From Bacteroides caccae (GTDB lineage: Bacteria > Bacteroidota > Bacteroidia > Bacteroidales > Bacteroidaceae): DNA of 64,000 nt. The number at the start of each line of letters is the position of its first letter. The first letter of the stretch is position 1. Made by a program: the position numbers and the translations under genes. The stretch lies in NCBI RefSeq assembly GCF_002222615.2, contig NZ_CP022412.2, positions 1,178,001 through 1,242,000 on the forward strand. Reading direction: 5' to 3'. The notes under the pieces were generated by a model, which worked only from the letters and a program-made list of their open reading frames with translations, made no database searches and was not told where the DNA came from. This document shows, in pieces, positions 9,434 through 18,352 of the stretch.

Positions 9434-9461
9434 CTTCGTTTTTAATACTTGGATTTTAATA

Positions 9462-9495
9462 AAATGACTAATTTTGTGAGCAAAATTAGTCATTT
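9462..9495 (+). promoter_or_regulatory. 15-bp palindrome overlapping aroK promoter and abutting its start codon
   Basis: Perfect inverted repeat, arms 9462-9476 and 9481-9495, loop TGAG. The left arm contains TAATTTTG (9469-9476), a full -7 match, and the right arm ends at the base before the aroK ATG (9496). It could be an operator, a hairpin hiding the ribosome site, or the terminator of the nitroreductase gene; the missing T-run argues against a simple terminator. Confidence 0.6.
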
Positions 9496-10023
9496 ATGGT
9501 TCGTATCTTCCTTACCGGCTATATGGGTGCCGGAAAAACGACATTGGGTAAGGCATTTGCCCGTAAGATGAATGTACCGTTCGTTGATCTCGATTGGTAT
9601 ATTGAGGAGCGTTTTCACAAAACTGTTGGAGAGCTGTTTACCGAACGTGGTGAAACCGGATTCCGGGAATTGGAGAGGAATATGCTCCATGAGGTGGCCG
9701 AGTTCGAGAATGTGGTAATCTCTACGGGGGGGGGAGCGCCTTGTTTTTTTGATAATATGGAATTTATGAACCGGGTGGGGAAGACGGTATTTCTGGATGT
9801 TCATCCCGATGTGTTGTTCAGACGGTTGCGTATCGCCAAGCAACAGCGTCCCATACTTCAGGGAAAAGAGGATGATGAATTGAAAGCGTTTATCATCCGG
9901 GCGCTGGAACAACGGGCTCCTTTCTACACGCAGGCGCAATATATTTTCAATGCCGACGAACTGGAAGATCGCTGGCAGATCGAAACAGCCGTGCAACGAT
10001 TGCAGGAATTGTTGGGACTATAA
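9496..10023 (+). CDS. aroK: Shikimate kinase
   Basis: 175 residues, normal length for AroK. P-loop GYMGAGKTTLGKAFA at residues 8-22, shikimate-binding VDLDWYIEERF and the STGGGAPCF motif are present, so it should phosphorylate shikimate with ATP in the chorismate pathway. The STGGGA motif is encoded through a run of nine G residues (9726-9734). The mRNA leader predicted from the -7 box is very short and would begin inside the palindrome next to the start codon. Monocistronic by context. Confidence 0.93.
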   Translation: MVRIFLTGYMGAGKTTLGKAFARKMNVPFVDLDWYIEERFHKTVGELFTERGETGFRELERNMLHEVAEFENVVISTGGGAPCFFDNMEFMNRVGKTVFLDVHPDVLFRRLRIAKQQRPILQGKEDDELKAFIIRALEQRAPFYTQAQYIFNADELEDRWQIETAVQRLQELLGL

Positions 10024-10122
10024 GCTATTTTACTTTCACAAGTCATGTCAACCACATGGTTTCTTCCTTTTCTTTTTATCTGCTCTTTATCTTTTTGGGT
10101 TCTCTTTTTTGTTCATTCAGTC

Positions 10123-10130
10123 AATATTTG
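10123..10130 (+). promoter_or_regulatory. Near-consensus -7 box for the Sel1-HSP90-TPR operon
   Basis: AATATTTG differs from TAnnTTTG only at the first base and is followed by the common GTACCTTGGCG context, 68 bases before the Sel1 gene. Confidence 0.4.
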
Positions 10131-10198
10131 TACCTTGGCGCTCGTTACGAGATTTTTCTATTGACTATTAACACAAGAAAGAAGATAAAGAGACTGTT

Positions 10199-12697
10199 AT
10201 GGGAACTTTGAAAGAGAAATTCGAGGAGTTGTCCGCCGGGATTAAAGCCTCTGGGAAACCTGCTGCGGCATGGTTCCCAAAATATACATCTACTTCATTA
10301 TTAAATGCTGATAACTGGTGGGAAGCATTGGCTGTATGCGAATATGCGTTGGACACCCGGGAGGATGAGAAACTGACGGAAGGTTTCTTTGAATTGATAT
10401 TCAGTGCATTCGACTGTAATGTCGAAGTCGATCTCAGCGAAGAAGAATATGAGTTCTGGTGGGAGAAGGTGATGAGGGTGTGCGAACGTGTGGCTGTGTT
10501 CAGCGGAGCAGGCTGGGCGCAGAAAGGTGCACAGTACTCCGAGGCCCGCTATGGAAAGCGGGATATGAGCTATTTGTTCCCTTGCTACGAGAAGGCTGCC
10601 GATATGGGCTGGGGTGAAGCGGAAGCGACTGTTGCCTATTGGCGGTATATGGGGTTTTATTGTGAGCAGGATAAGGAAGAAGGAGAACGACGTTTTGCGG
10701 CTCTTTCTTCACCCGAAGCTATTCTTTGGGGGAAACATTATCGCGCTTTTGCCGAAGAGTTTACGGGCAACAAGGAGAAAGCGTTGCAGATACGGCAGGA
10801 TTTGCTTGCCGAACTGCCCGAAGGCGACCGTTTGCGTGCTCATGTGTATGCGGCAATGGGAGACGCACTCGACAGGGGAGAAGGCAAGATAGCCGAGGAA
10901 GCTGCCTGTTATGAAAAGTCTTTGGAAATCGTTCCCAATCTATATAGTCTGAAAAATCTCGCTACTCTGTATTTCCGTTATCCCGAACTGGGTAAACCGA
11001 AAGAACTGGCTTTCGAAATTTGGGAGAAAGCCTGGCATGCCGGAGTATGGTCTGCCGCCAACTTCCTGGGATACAATTATCAGGAGGAGGAATGGCTTGA
11101 TCTGCCTAAAGCAATAGAATGGCTGGAGAAGGGAATGCTTTATTGCGAGTTGTATAGTGCGTATGAGTTGGCATTGATTTACTTGTACAATGATGATTAT
11201 AAGAATGTGGAACGTGGGCTGATGTGTCTCGAACGTTGTGTGGAAGGTGATTATATAGAAGGTATCGAAGGACTGGCGAATGTATATTTCAACGGTGACC
11301 TGGTGGAAGAAGACATGAGTCGTGCAAAACAGTTGCTGGAAAAGGCGCTCGAACTGGGTTCGGGAAATGCGGCCTATCGTTTGGGTTGGATGTATGAACG
11401 TGGCTTTCTGTCTGAAGAACCGGATTATGTGAAAGCTATGGAATATTACGAGAAAGCAGCTGAACTGGATAATGTGGACGGATACTGCCGTGCAGCGCTT
11501 TACTTGGCTAACGGATATAGCGGTGTGACGGATGCGGTGAAGTCGAGAGAATATTACGAGAAAGCGGCCGGAATGGGTTCATGTTTTGCATTGGTAGAAC
11601 TGTCATTCTTATACGAGAATGGCAACGGAGTGGAAAGAAGCTATGAGAAGGCTTTTGAACTCTGTGAAAAAGCGGCACAGGAAGGCTATCCTTATGCAAT
11701 GTTCCGCGTAGGTCTTTATCTGGAAAAAGCTGTATTGGGTGAGGCGAAGCCGGAGGAGGCATTTGCCTGGTATACAAAAGCTGCCATGGCGGATGAAAAT
11801 GAAGGAATCTTTGCTCTGGGACGTTGTTACAAACAGGGAATCGGTACGGAGGAGGACTGGGACAAGGCACTCGAGTGGTTCGGAAAGGGGGCAGAGAAGA
11901 ACGAATCCCGCTGTCTGACTGAATTGGGGCTGGCTTATGAGAACGGTAACGGTGTGGAGGAAAACCCGCAAAAGGCTGTGGAATATATGACACGGGCAGC
12001 GGAACAGGATTATGGTTACGCCCAGTTTAAAATGGGAGATTATTATTTCTTCGGGTGCGGTCCTTGTTTGGAAGATAACAAGAAAGCCGTGGAATGGTAC
12101 GAAAAGGCTGTTGCGAATGAGATTCCTATGGCGATGCTGCGCATGGGGGATTATTATTTGTATGATTATGATAGTCTGAACGAGTCGGAAAAGGCGTTTG
12201 CTTACTTTAAGAAAGCTGCCGAATACGAATGGTATAACGAAGGACTGGGTATTTGTTACGAAATGGGTATCGGTGTAGAGGATAATGAGACGGAAGCCTT
12301 TAAATATTATACACTGGCTGCGGATAACGGTAATGTGACGAGTATGTATCGTACCGGACTTTGTTATTACAACGGAGTGGGTGTGAAGCAGAATTATGCG
12401 GAGGCTTACCGCTGGTTTACGGATGCGGCCGGTAATGAGAATATCGGTGCCGCATATTATCTGGGTAAGATGCAAATGTATGGCGAAGGCTGTACGCCTG
12501 ACCCGGAAGCAGCTGTGCAATGGTTGTTGAAAGCTGCCGAAAAGAATAATGATAAGGCTCAATTTGAACTAGGAAACGCTTACCTGACGGGAAATGGTGT
12601 GGAAGAAAACGATGATATAGCAATGGAGTGGTTCGAGAAGGCTGCTGAAAATGGTAACGAAAAGGCCCTTAAGATCACCGGAAGGAGGAGAAAATAG
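10199..12697 (+). CDS. Large Sel1-repeat (TPR-like) protein
   Basis: 832 residues without signal peptide or membrane helix, so cytoplasmic. From about residue 110 to the end it is built of roughly fifteen Sel1-like repeats of 35-40 residues, recognisable by cores such as AAYRLGWMYERG, AMEYYEKAAELDN and AQFELGNAYLTGNG. The N-terminal ~100 residues are not repeated and I do not recognise them. Sel1 repeats are protein-interaction solenoids. The gene is followed after nine bases by an HSP90 paralogue and then by another helical-repeat protein, suggesting scaffold or co-chaperone work with that HSP90. Function not established. Confidence 0.85.
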   Translation: MGTLKEKFEELSAGIKASGKPAAAWFPKYTSTSLLNADNWWEALAVCEYALDTREDEKLTEGFFELIFSAFDCNVEVDLSEEEYEFWWEKVMRVCERVAVFSGAGWAQKGAQYSEARYGKRDMSYLFPCYEKAADMGWGEAEATVAYWRYMGFYCEQDKEEGERRFAALSSPEAILWGKHYRAFAEEFTGNKEKALQIRQDLLAELPEGDRLRAHVYAAMGDALDRGEGKIAEEAACYEKSLEIVPNLYSLKNLATLYFRYPELGKPKELAFEIWEKAWHAGVWSAANFLGYNYQEEEWLDLPKAIEWLEKGMLYCELYSAYELALIYLYNDDYKNVERGLMCLERCVEGDYIEGIEGLANVYFNGDLVEEDMSRAKQLLEKALELGSGNAAYRLGWMYERGFLSEEPDYVKAMEYYEKAAELDNVDGYCRAALYLANGYSGVTDAVKSREYYEKAAGMGSCFALVELSFLYENGNGVERSYEKAFELCEKAAQEGYPYAMFRVGLYLEKAVLGEAKPEEAFAWYTKAAMADENEGIFALGRCYKQGIGTEEDWDKALEWFGKGAEKNESRCLTELGLAYENGNGVEENPQKAVEYMTRAAEQDYGYAQFKMGDYYFFGCGPCLEDNKKAVEWYEKAVANEIPMAMLRMGDYYLYDYDSLNESEKAFAYFKKAAEYEWYNEGLGICYEMGIGVEDNETEAFKYYTLAADNGNVTSMYRTGLCYYNGVGVKQNYAEAYRWFTDAAGNENIGAAYYLGKMQMYGEGCTPDPEAAVQWLLKAAEKNNDKAQFELGNAYLTGNGVEENDDIAMEWFEKAAENGNEKALKITGRRRK

Positions 12698-12706
12698 TAA
12701 GTAGGC

Positions 12707-14473
12707 ATGGAGAAAGAAGGGAATAATCTGTTTCAAGTCAATCTCAAAGGAATGATTGCCTTGTTGTCAGAGCATATTTATAGTAATCCGAATACCTTTG
12801 TCCGTGAGTTGTTGCAGAACTGTGTGGATGCTATTACAGCTTTGCGCAATATTGACGAGAATTATGCAGGACGTATTGATGTCTTTCTGAATGATGACAA
12901 AACGGTGATATTCCGCGACAATGGAATCGGGCTGAAAGAGGAGGAGGTATATCGTTTCCTTACCGTTATCGGGGAAAGCTCGAAACGGGATACGCCTGAT
13001 GCGGATGATTTTATCGGAAGGTTTGGTATTGGTTTGCTGTCTTGTTTTGTAGTGACGGATGAGATCAAGGTGGAGAGCCGGTCGGCAATGGGCGGGCAGG
13101 CTGTCTGTTGGTGTGGTAAGGTGGACGGTACGTATGAACTGACGTCATCCGCCGAAGAACGTCCTATCGGTTCGCAGGTGGTATTGCATCCCAAGAATGA
13201 CTGGATGCATCTTTTTGAATATGATACATTTAAGAAGATATTGGTCGGCTATGGAGAGGTGTTGCCATATCCTGTCTATCTGCATCATCAGGATGAGGAA
13301 GAGTTGGTGAATACGCCTTCGCCTGTATGGCTTGACCCGAAGGCAACCCGCAAGGAACTCCTTGATTACGGGGCGAAAGTTTTTCAATCATCTGCGCTTG
13401 ATGTTTTTCGGATACGGACTGAAAGCGGTCGGGTGGAGGGAGTGCTTTATGTGTTGCCTTTCCGGACGCAGTTTTCTGTGCGTAACTCTCACAAAGTGTA
13501 TTTGAAGCGTATGCTGTTGAGCGAGGATGATTGTAACCTGTTGCCGCAGTGGGCTTTCTTTATCCGTTGTCTGGTGAATGCGGATGGGTTGTTGTCTACC
13601 GCTTCACGCGAGTCTCTGGTAAGCAATGATTTGCTGAAGGATGCCCGCAAGGAGATAGGTATGGCTATCAAGGATTATTTGCGGGGACTGGTGCAGAACA
13701 ACCGGGCTATGTTTAATAAGATACTGGACGTGCATCATTTTCACATCAAGGCGATTGCTTCGGAAGATAATGAGTTGCTTCGTTTGTTTATGGATTATCT
13801 TCCTTTTGAGACGAATAAGGGGGTACGGAGCTTCGGGAGTATCCGTTCGGCGGACAATGTGATCTGTTATACCAGAAATCTGGAGGATTTCAGGCAGGTA
13901 CGCCGTATTGCCGGAGCACAAGGATGGTTGGTGGTTAATGCTGCTTATACGTTTGATGAAACGTTGTTGAAAAAGTATGCCCGCCTGAATCCGGAACTGA
14001 CTTTGGATGAAATATCCCCTTCGAGATTACTGGAACAGTTTGGGGAGGTAGAAGCCAAAAAAGAGTTCCGGGCTTTTGAGGCGAAGGCGAACGAGTTGTT
14101 AAAGCGTTTTGGCTGCGTCTGCCGGTTGAAGCACTTTACTCCGGCGGATATTCCGGTGATATTTGTGGCAGAGGAGAAAGAGAGTACGACCAAGAGTACC
14201 AATAATCCGTTAGCGGCTGTGTTGGGGACTGTCAATACGACCAGGCAGATACCTCCGACGCTGACATTTAATGCGGATAATGAAATGGTCCGCACTTTAC
14301 TGCAAATACAGGGAGATAATAAAATGTTTCAGCATGTGGTACATATATTATATGTACAGTCACTCCTTCAGGGTAAGTATCCTGTGAACAGTGAGGAAAT
14401 GGAACTTTTCAACCACTCGCTCAGTGAATTGATGACTGCTAAAATGAATGATTTTATAAATTTCCTGAATTAA
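12707..14473 (+). CDS. HSP90-family (HtpG-like) ATPase paralogue
   Basis: 588 residues. The GHKL ATPase domain is intact: FVRELLQNCVDAI (catalytic Glu, Mg-binding Asn), FRDNGIGL, and GRFGIGLLSCF. The middle domain retains the Arg in TASRESLVSND that corresponds to the catalytic Arg of HtpG's VSREIL motif. Sequence diverges strongly afterwards and the C-terminal part does not look like the HtpG dimerisation domain; no MEEVD-type tail. It is therefore a specialised HSP90, not the housekeeping HtpG. Spacing of nine and eight bases to the Sel1 and TPR genes makes one operon. Client unknown. Confidence 0.85.
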   Translation: MEKEGNNLFQVNLKGMIALLSEHIYSNPNTFVRELLQNCVDAITALRNIDENYAGRIDVFLNDDKTVIFRDNGIGLKEEEVYRFLTVIGESSKRDTPDADDFIGRFGIGLLSCFVVTDEIKVESRSAMGGQAVCWCGKVDGTYELTSSAEERPIGSQVVLHPKNDWMHLFEYDTFKKILVGYGEVLPYPVYLHHQDEEELVNTPSPVWLDPKATRKELLDYGAKVFQSSALDVFRIRTESGRVEGVLYVLPFRTQFSVRNSHKVYLKRMLLSEDDCNLLPQWAFFIRCLVNADGLLSTASRESLVSNDLLKDARKEIGMAIKDYLRGLVQNNRAMFNKILDVHHFHIKAIASEDNELLRLFMDYLPFETNKGVRSFGSIRSADNVICYTRNLEDFRQVRRIAGAQGWLVVNAAYTFDETLLKKYARLNPELTLDEISPSRLLEQFGEVEAKKEFRAFEAKANELLKRFGCVCRLKHFTPADIPVIFVAEEKESTTKSTNNPLAAVLGTVNTTRQIPPTLTFNADNEMVRTLLQIQGDNKMFQHVVHILYVQSLLQGKYPVNSEEMELFNHSLSELMTAKMNDFINFLN

Positions 14474-14481
14474 GAAAGCGT

Positions 14482-15552
14482 ATGAAATACACACTTGAAA
14501 TACAAAAACTGCTGTTGCAGGCACAGAATAAAAACCTGCATCCCCGTGAGAAAGCTAATTTGTTGAAAGAGGCTATCCGCATCGCTGATGAAAACGAAGA
14601 TGTGGAATGGGCAACGGAAATGAGGCTGGACCTCATTTATGAACTGAACCTTCTCTCGGCGGACACTGAGGAGATTGCCGTGTTCTCTAAGATTCTGGAT
14701 GATTATGAGAATCATAAGGATGTAATCAAGGAGGATGATCTGCTGTGGAAGTATAAATGGATATGGTCTTCGACTTTTGATATTCCGGAGATTCCAATGG
14801 AACAGGTGGAAGCGGTAGGGGAGGATTATAAGACCCGTATCTTGCGGAACGGATATTCTTTGCGGAGTTTTTATCAGCGCTGGTCGGTGGAATGCACATG
14901 GATGAGGCAGTATGACAAGGCAAAGGAATATATTGATAAGATGCTGGCGGAGAAAATGGACGACCAGTCGTGTGAGGCTTGTGAACTGAACTTTATGTTG
15001 GATTATTATCTGGAAACGGGAAAGTTTGATGAGGCTTATAGCCGGGCGCAGCCATTGATTAACAAACAGGTGACTTGCTATGAAGCTAACCTGCGTGCTT
15101 ACCTGAAGCTTGCTTATTATGCACAAAAAGCGGGTAAGCCGGATATTGCTGCCGATATGTGTACACGTGCCGAAGAAGCGTTGGCCGGAAGAGAGAAGGA
15201 CGAGTATCTGTTGCTCTATATGGGGCTGTTTATCGCTTATTATTTAATGACGAATCCGGAGCGCGGCTGGGAGTATGCCGAACGGTGCATTGACTGGAGC
15301 CTGCGTACCAATACGTTGAAGAAATATCGTTTCTCCTGTGATATGGTGGAGGCCTTGAAGTATGAGATGCGTCCGGAGGTTCATCTGGCTTTGCCGGAGG
15401 AGTTCCCTCTTTACCGCGCGGACGGGGTTTACTCTGTCAGCGAATTACGCCGGTATTTCTATCAGCAGGCTGAAGAACTGGCACGGCGCTATGACGCCCG
15501 TAACGGAAACAGCGGATATATGGACCGACTGAAAGAAATAATGTCTAATTAA
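14482..15552 (+). CDS. TPR-like helical-repeat protein
   Basis: 356 residues, no signal peptide, entirely predicted helical with tetratricopeptide-like spacing (for example AKEYIDKMLAE, GKFDEAYSRAQPLI and GKPDIAADMCTRAEEAL). Eight bases after the HSP90-like gene and last of the three-gene run. I cannot assign a family beyond TPR-like. By position a partner of the HSP90/Sel1 proteins. Confidence 0.75.
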   Translation: MKYTLEIQKLLLQAQNKNLHPREKANLLKEAIRIADENEDVEWATEMRLDLIYELNLLSADTEEIAVFSKILDDYENHKDVIKEDDLLWKYKWIWSSTFDIPEIPMEQVEAVGEDYKTRILRNGYSLRSFYQRWSVECTWMRQYDKAKEYIDKMLAEKMDDQSCEACELNFMLDYYLETGKFDEAYSRAQPLINKQVTCYEANLRAYLKLAYYAQKAGKPDIAADMCTRAEEALAGREKDEYLLLYMGLFIAYYLMTNPERGWEYAERCIDWSLRTNTLKKYRFSCDMVEALKYEMRPEVHLALPEEFPLYRADGVYSVSELRRYFYQQAEELARRYDARNGNSGYMDRLKEIMSN

Positions 15553-15575
15553 TTGGCAACATGTAGATAAATCTG

Positions 15576-15583
15576 TATTTTTG
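15576..15583 (+). promoter_or_regulatory. -7 promoter box for speA-argB
   Basis: TATTTTTG with a TTG at 15553-15555, 20 bases upstream, fits the -33/-7 layout. Because the box runs through the TTG codon at 15581, that codon cannot be the translation start; the ATG at 15623 must be used. Confidence 0.65.
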
Positions 15584-15622
15584 CCGTCCAATTATTTACT
15601 AAAAACACTGAATTACAGAAAA

Positions 15623-17515
15623 ATGAGAAAGTGGCGTATTGAAGATTCTGAGGAACTCTACAACATTACAGGTTGGGGAACCTCGTACTTTGGTATTAAT
15701 GACAAAGGTCATGTTGTTGTTACACCGCGTAGAGATGGGGTAGCTGTTGATTTGAAAGAGTTGGTCGACGAGTTACAACTGAGAGATGTAGCGGCTCCCA
15801 CGTTGGTGCGTTTTCCGGATATTCTGGATAATCGTATTGAAAAGATGTCGTCCTGCTTTAAACAGGCAGCCGAAGAATACGGTTATAAGGCGGAGAACTT
15901 TATTATCTATCCGATTAAGGTCAACCAGATGCGCCCTGTGGTGGAGGAGATTATCAGCCACGGAAAGAAATTCAATCTCGGACTGGAGGCGGGTTCTAAA
16001 CCTGAACTGCATGCTGTGATTGCTGTTAATACGGATTCTGACTCATTGATTGTATGTAACGGCTATAAAGACGAGAGTTACATTGAACTGGCTTTGCTTG
16101 CCCAGAAAATGGGTAAACGTATCTTCCTTGTTGTGGAGAAGATGAATGAGCTGAAACTGATTGCAAAAATGGCGAAGCAGTTGAATGTGCAACCTAATAT
16201 CGGTATTCGTATTAAACTGGCTTCTTCCGGTAGCGGAAAATGGGAAGAATCGGGTGGCGATGCCAGCAAATTCGGGCTGACTTCCAGTGAGTTGCTCGAA
16301 GCGCTCGATTTCATGGAAAGCAAGGGATTGAAAGATTGCCTGAAACTGATTCACTTCCATATCGGTAGTCAGGTGACGAAGATCCGTCGCATCAAGACCG
16401 CCTTGCGTGAGGCTTCACAGTTTTATGTCCAACTTCATGCTATGGGGTTCAAAGTGGAATTTGTGGATATCGGCGGCGGACTGGGAGTTGATTACGACGG
16501 AACCCGGTCGTCCAACAGCGAAGGCAGCGTGAACTATTCTATTCAGGAATATGTGAATGACTCGATTTCTACGTTGGTGGATGTCAGCGATAAGAATGGT
16601 ATCCCGCACCCGAATATTATTACCGAAAGCGGACGCGCATTGACTGCACACCACTCTGTGCTTATCTTTGAAGTGTTGGAGACTGCCACTTTACCCGAAT
16701 GGGATGATGAAGAAGTAATCGCTCCGGACGCACATGAACTGGTACAGGAATTATATGGCATTTGGGATTCGTTGAATCAGAATAAAATGTTGGAGGCATG
16801 GCATGATGCGCAACAGATTCGTGAGGAAGCGTTGGATTTGTTCAGTCACGGGATTGTCGACTTGAAAACCCGTGCACAGATTGAACGCCTGTACTGGTCG
16901 ATCACACGTGAGATTAATCAGATTGCCGAAGGCCTGAAACATGCGCCTGACGAATTCCGAGGATTGTCCAAGCTGCTTGCGGATAAATATTTCTGTAACT
17001 TCTCACTGTTCCAATCGTTGCCGGATTCCTGGGCGATAGACCAGATATTCCCGATTATGCCTATTCAACGGCTGGATGAAAAACCGGACCGCTCGGCTAC
17101 TTTGCAGGATATTACCTGTGACTCCGACGGTAAGATTGCGAACTTTATCTCTACCCGTAATGTAGCTCATTATCTGCCTGTACATAGCCTGAAGAAAACA
17201 GAACCTTATTATGTAGCTGTTTTCCTGGTAGGTGCTTATCAAGAGATTTTGGGGGATATGCACAACTTGTTCGGTGATACGAATGCAGTGCATGTCTCTG
17301 TGAACGAGAAAGGATATAATATCGAACAGATTATTGACGGAGAAACGGTGGCGGAAGTATTGGACTACGTGCAGTATAATCCGAAGAAGCTGGTTCGTAC
17401 GCTCGAAACTTGGGTGACGAAATCAGTAAAGGAAGGCAAAATCTCTTTGGAAGAAGGAAAAGAATTCCTTTCCAACTACCGTTCGGGACTTTATGGATAT
17501 ACGTATTTAGAATAA
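15623..17515 (+). CDS. speA: Biosynthetic arginine decarboxylase
   Basis: 630 residues, the size of SpeA. N-terminal PLP barrel with the lysine motif YPIKVNQMRPV, glycine-rich VDIGGGLGVDYDG, HFHIGSQ and ESGRALTAHHSV. It converts arginine to agmatine with CO2 release, the first step to putrescine/spermidine in Bacteroides. The start is ATG 15623, since an in-frame TTG at 15581 lies inside the promoter box. argB begins two bases after its stop, so synthesis of arginine and its decarboxylation are in one transcript. Confidence 0.95.
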   Translation: MRKWRIEDSEELYNITGWGTSYFGINDKGHVVVTPRRDGVAVDLKELVDELQLRDVAAPTLVRFPDILDNRIEKMSSCFKQAAEEYGYKAENFIIYPIKVNQMRPVVEEIISHGKKFNLGLEAGSKPELHAVIAVNTDSDSLIVCNGYKDESYIELALLAQKMGKRIFLVVEKMNELKLIAKMAKQLNVQPNIGIRIKLASSGSGKWEESGGDASKFGLTSSELLEALDFMESKGLKDCLKLIHFHIGSQVTKIRRIKTALREASQFYVQLHAMGFKVEFVDIGGGLGVDYDGTRSSNSEGSVNYSIQEYVNDSISTLVDVSDKNGIPHPNIITESGRALTAHHSVLIFEVLETATLPEWDDEEVIAPDAHELVQELYGIWDSLNQNKMLEAWHDAQQIREEALDLFSHGIVDLKTRAQIERLYWSITREINQIAEGLKHAPDEFRGLSKLLADKYFCNFSLFQSLPDSWAIDQIFPIMPIQRLDEKPDRSATLQDITCDSDGKIANFISTRNVAHYLPVHSLKKTEPYYVAVFLVGAYQEILGDMHNLFGDTNAVHVSVNEKGYNIEQIIDGETVAEVLDYVQYNPKKLVRTLETWVTKSVKEGKISLEEGKEFLSNYRSGLYGYTYLE

Positions 17516-17517
17516 AA

Positions 17518-18291
17518 ATGAGAGAAAAACTAACTGTAATTAAGGTGGGTGGCAAAATCGTAGAAGAGGAAGCCACCCTTCGTCAGTTGTTAAACGACTT
17601 TGCCGCTATTGAAGGACATAAGGTGCTGGTGCACGGCGGAGGCCGTTCGGCTACAAAGATAGCCGCACAACTGGGAATTGAAAGCAAAATGGTCAATGGC
17701 CGCCGGATTACTGATGCGGAAACGTTGAGGGTAGTGACAATGGTGTATGGCGGTTTGGTGAATAAGAATATTGTTGCCGGGTTGCAGGCGTATGGTGTCA
17801 ATGCGCTGGGATTGACCGGAGCGGATATGAACGTGATACGTTCGGTGAAACGTCCGGTGAAAGAAGTTGATTACGGTTTCGTCGGCGATGTGGAGAAGGT
17901 GGATGCTTCTCTGTTGTCTGACTTGATATACAAAGGTGTGGTGCCGGTTATGGCTCCGTTGACACACGACGGACAAGGGAATATGCTGAATACGAATGCG
18001 GATACTATTGCCGGAGAGACGGCAAAAGCCTTGTCGGGCCTGTTTGATGTGACATTGGTGTACTGTTTCGAGAAAAAAGGTGTACTGCGTGATGAGAATG
18101 ATGACGATAGTGTAATTCCTCAGATTACCCGTGCGGAATTTGAACAATACGTAGCCGATGGCGTTATTCAAGGAGGTATGATTCCGAAATTGGAGAATTC
18201 TTTTGAAGCAATAAATGCCGGGGTGTCTGAAGTGATAATTACTTTAGCATCAGCGATTAACGGCAACGGAGGAACCCGGATAAAAAAATAA
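17518..18291 (+). CDS. argB: Acetylglutamate kinase family (ArgB)
   Basis: 257 residues starting MREKLTVIKVGGKIVEE. The amino-acid kinase fold shows KVGGKIV, VLVHGGGRSATKIAAQLG, and GDVEKVDASLL plus NTNADTIAGETAKAL near the ATP site. It phosphorylates the N-acylated glutamate in arginine synthesis. Bacteroides fragilis is known to use succinylated intermediates (N-succinylornithine transcarbamylase), so the acyl group here may be succinyl; sequence reading cannot decide. The frame extends upstream into speA, but ATG 17518 just after the speA stop is the natural start. Confidence 0.93.
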   Translation: MREKLTVIKVGGKIVEEEATLRQLLNDFAAIEGHKVLVHGGGRSATKIAAQLGIESKMVNGRRITDAETLRVVTMVYGGLVNKNIVAGLQAYGVNALGLTGADMNVIRSVKRPVKEVDYGFVGDVEKVDASLLSDLIYKGVVPVMAPLTHDGQGNMLNTNADTIAGETAKALSGLFDVTLVYCFEKKGVLRDENDDDSVIPQITRAEFEQYVADGVIQGGMIPKLENSFEAINAGVSEVIITLASAINGNGGTRIKK

Positions 18292-18315
18292 TTCAAAAAA
18301 AAGTAGTGGGCGACT

Positions 18316-18340
18316 GTAACTTTTCGAATCCTAGCCCGTC
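18316..18340 (+). promoter_or_regulatory. Putative ECF-type promoter of the sigma operon
   Basis: GTAAC (18316-18320), 16-base spacer, CGTC (18337-18340), directly before the sigma gene at 18353. This is the general -35 GTAAC / -10 CGTC form of ECF promoters and would make the operon self-activating. The other ECF gene in the window has GTAAC-N16-CGAC at 61306-61330. Confidence 0.5.
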
Positions 18341-18352
18341 ATTATTATAGAG

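Noticed and set aside
17410..17517. N-terminal extension of argB into speA
   Set aside because: Family N-terminus starts at ATG 17518; the extension is the antiparallel-frame reading of the speA end.
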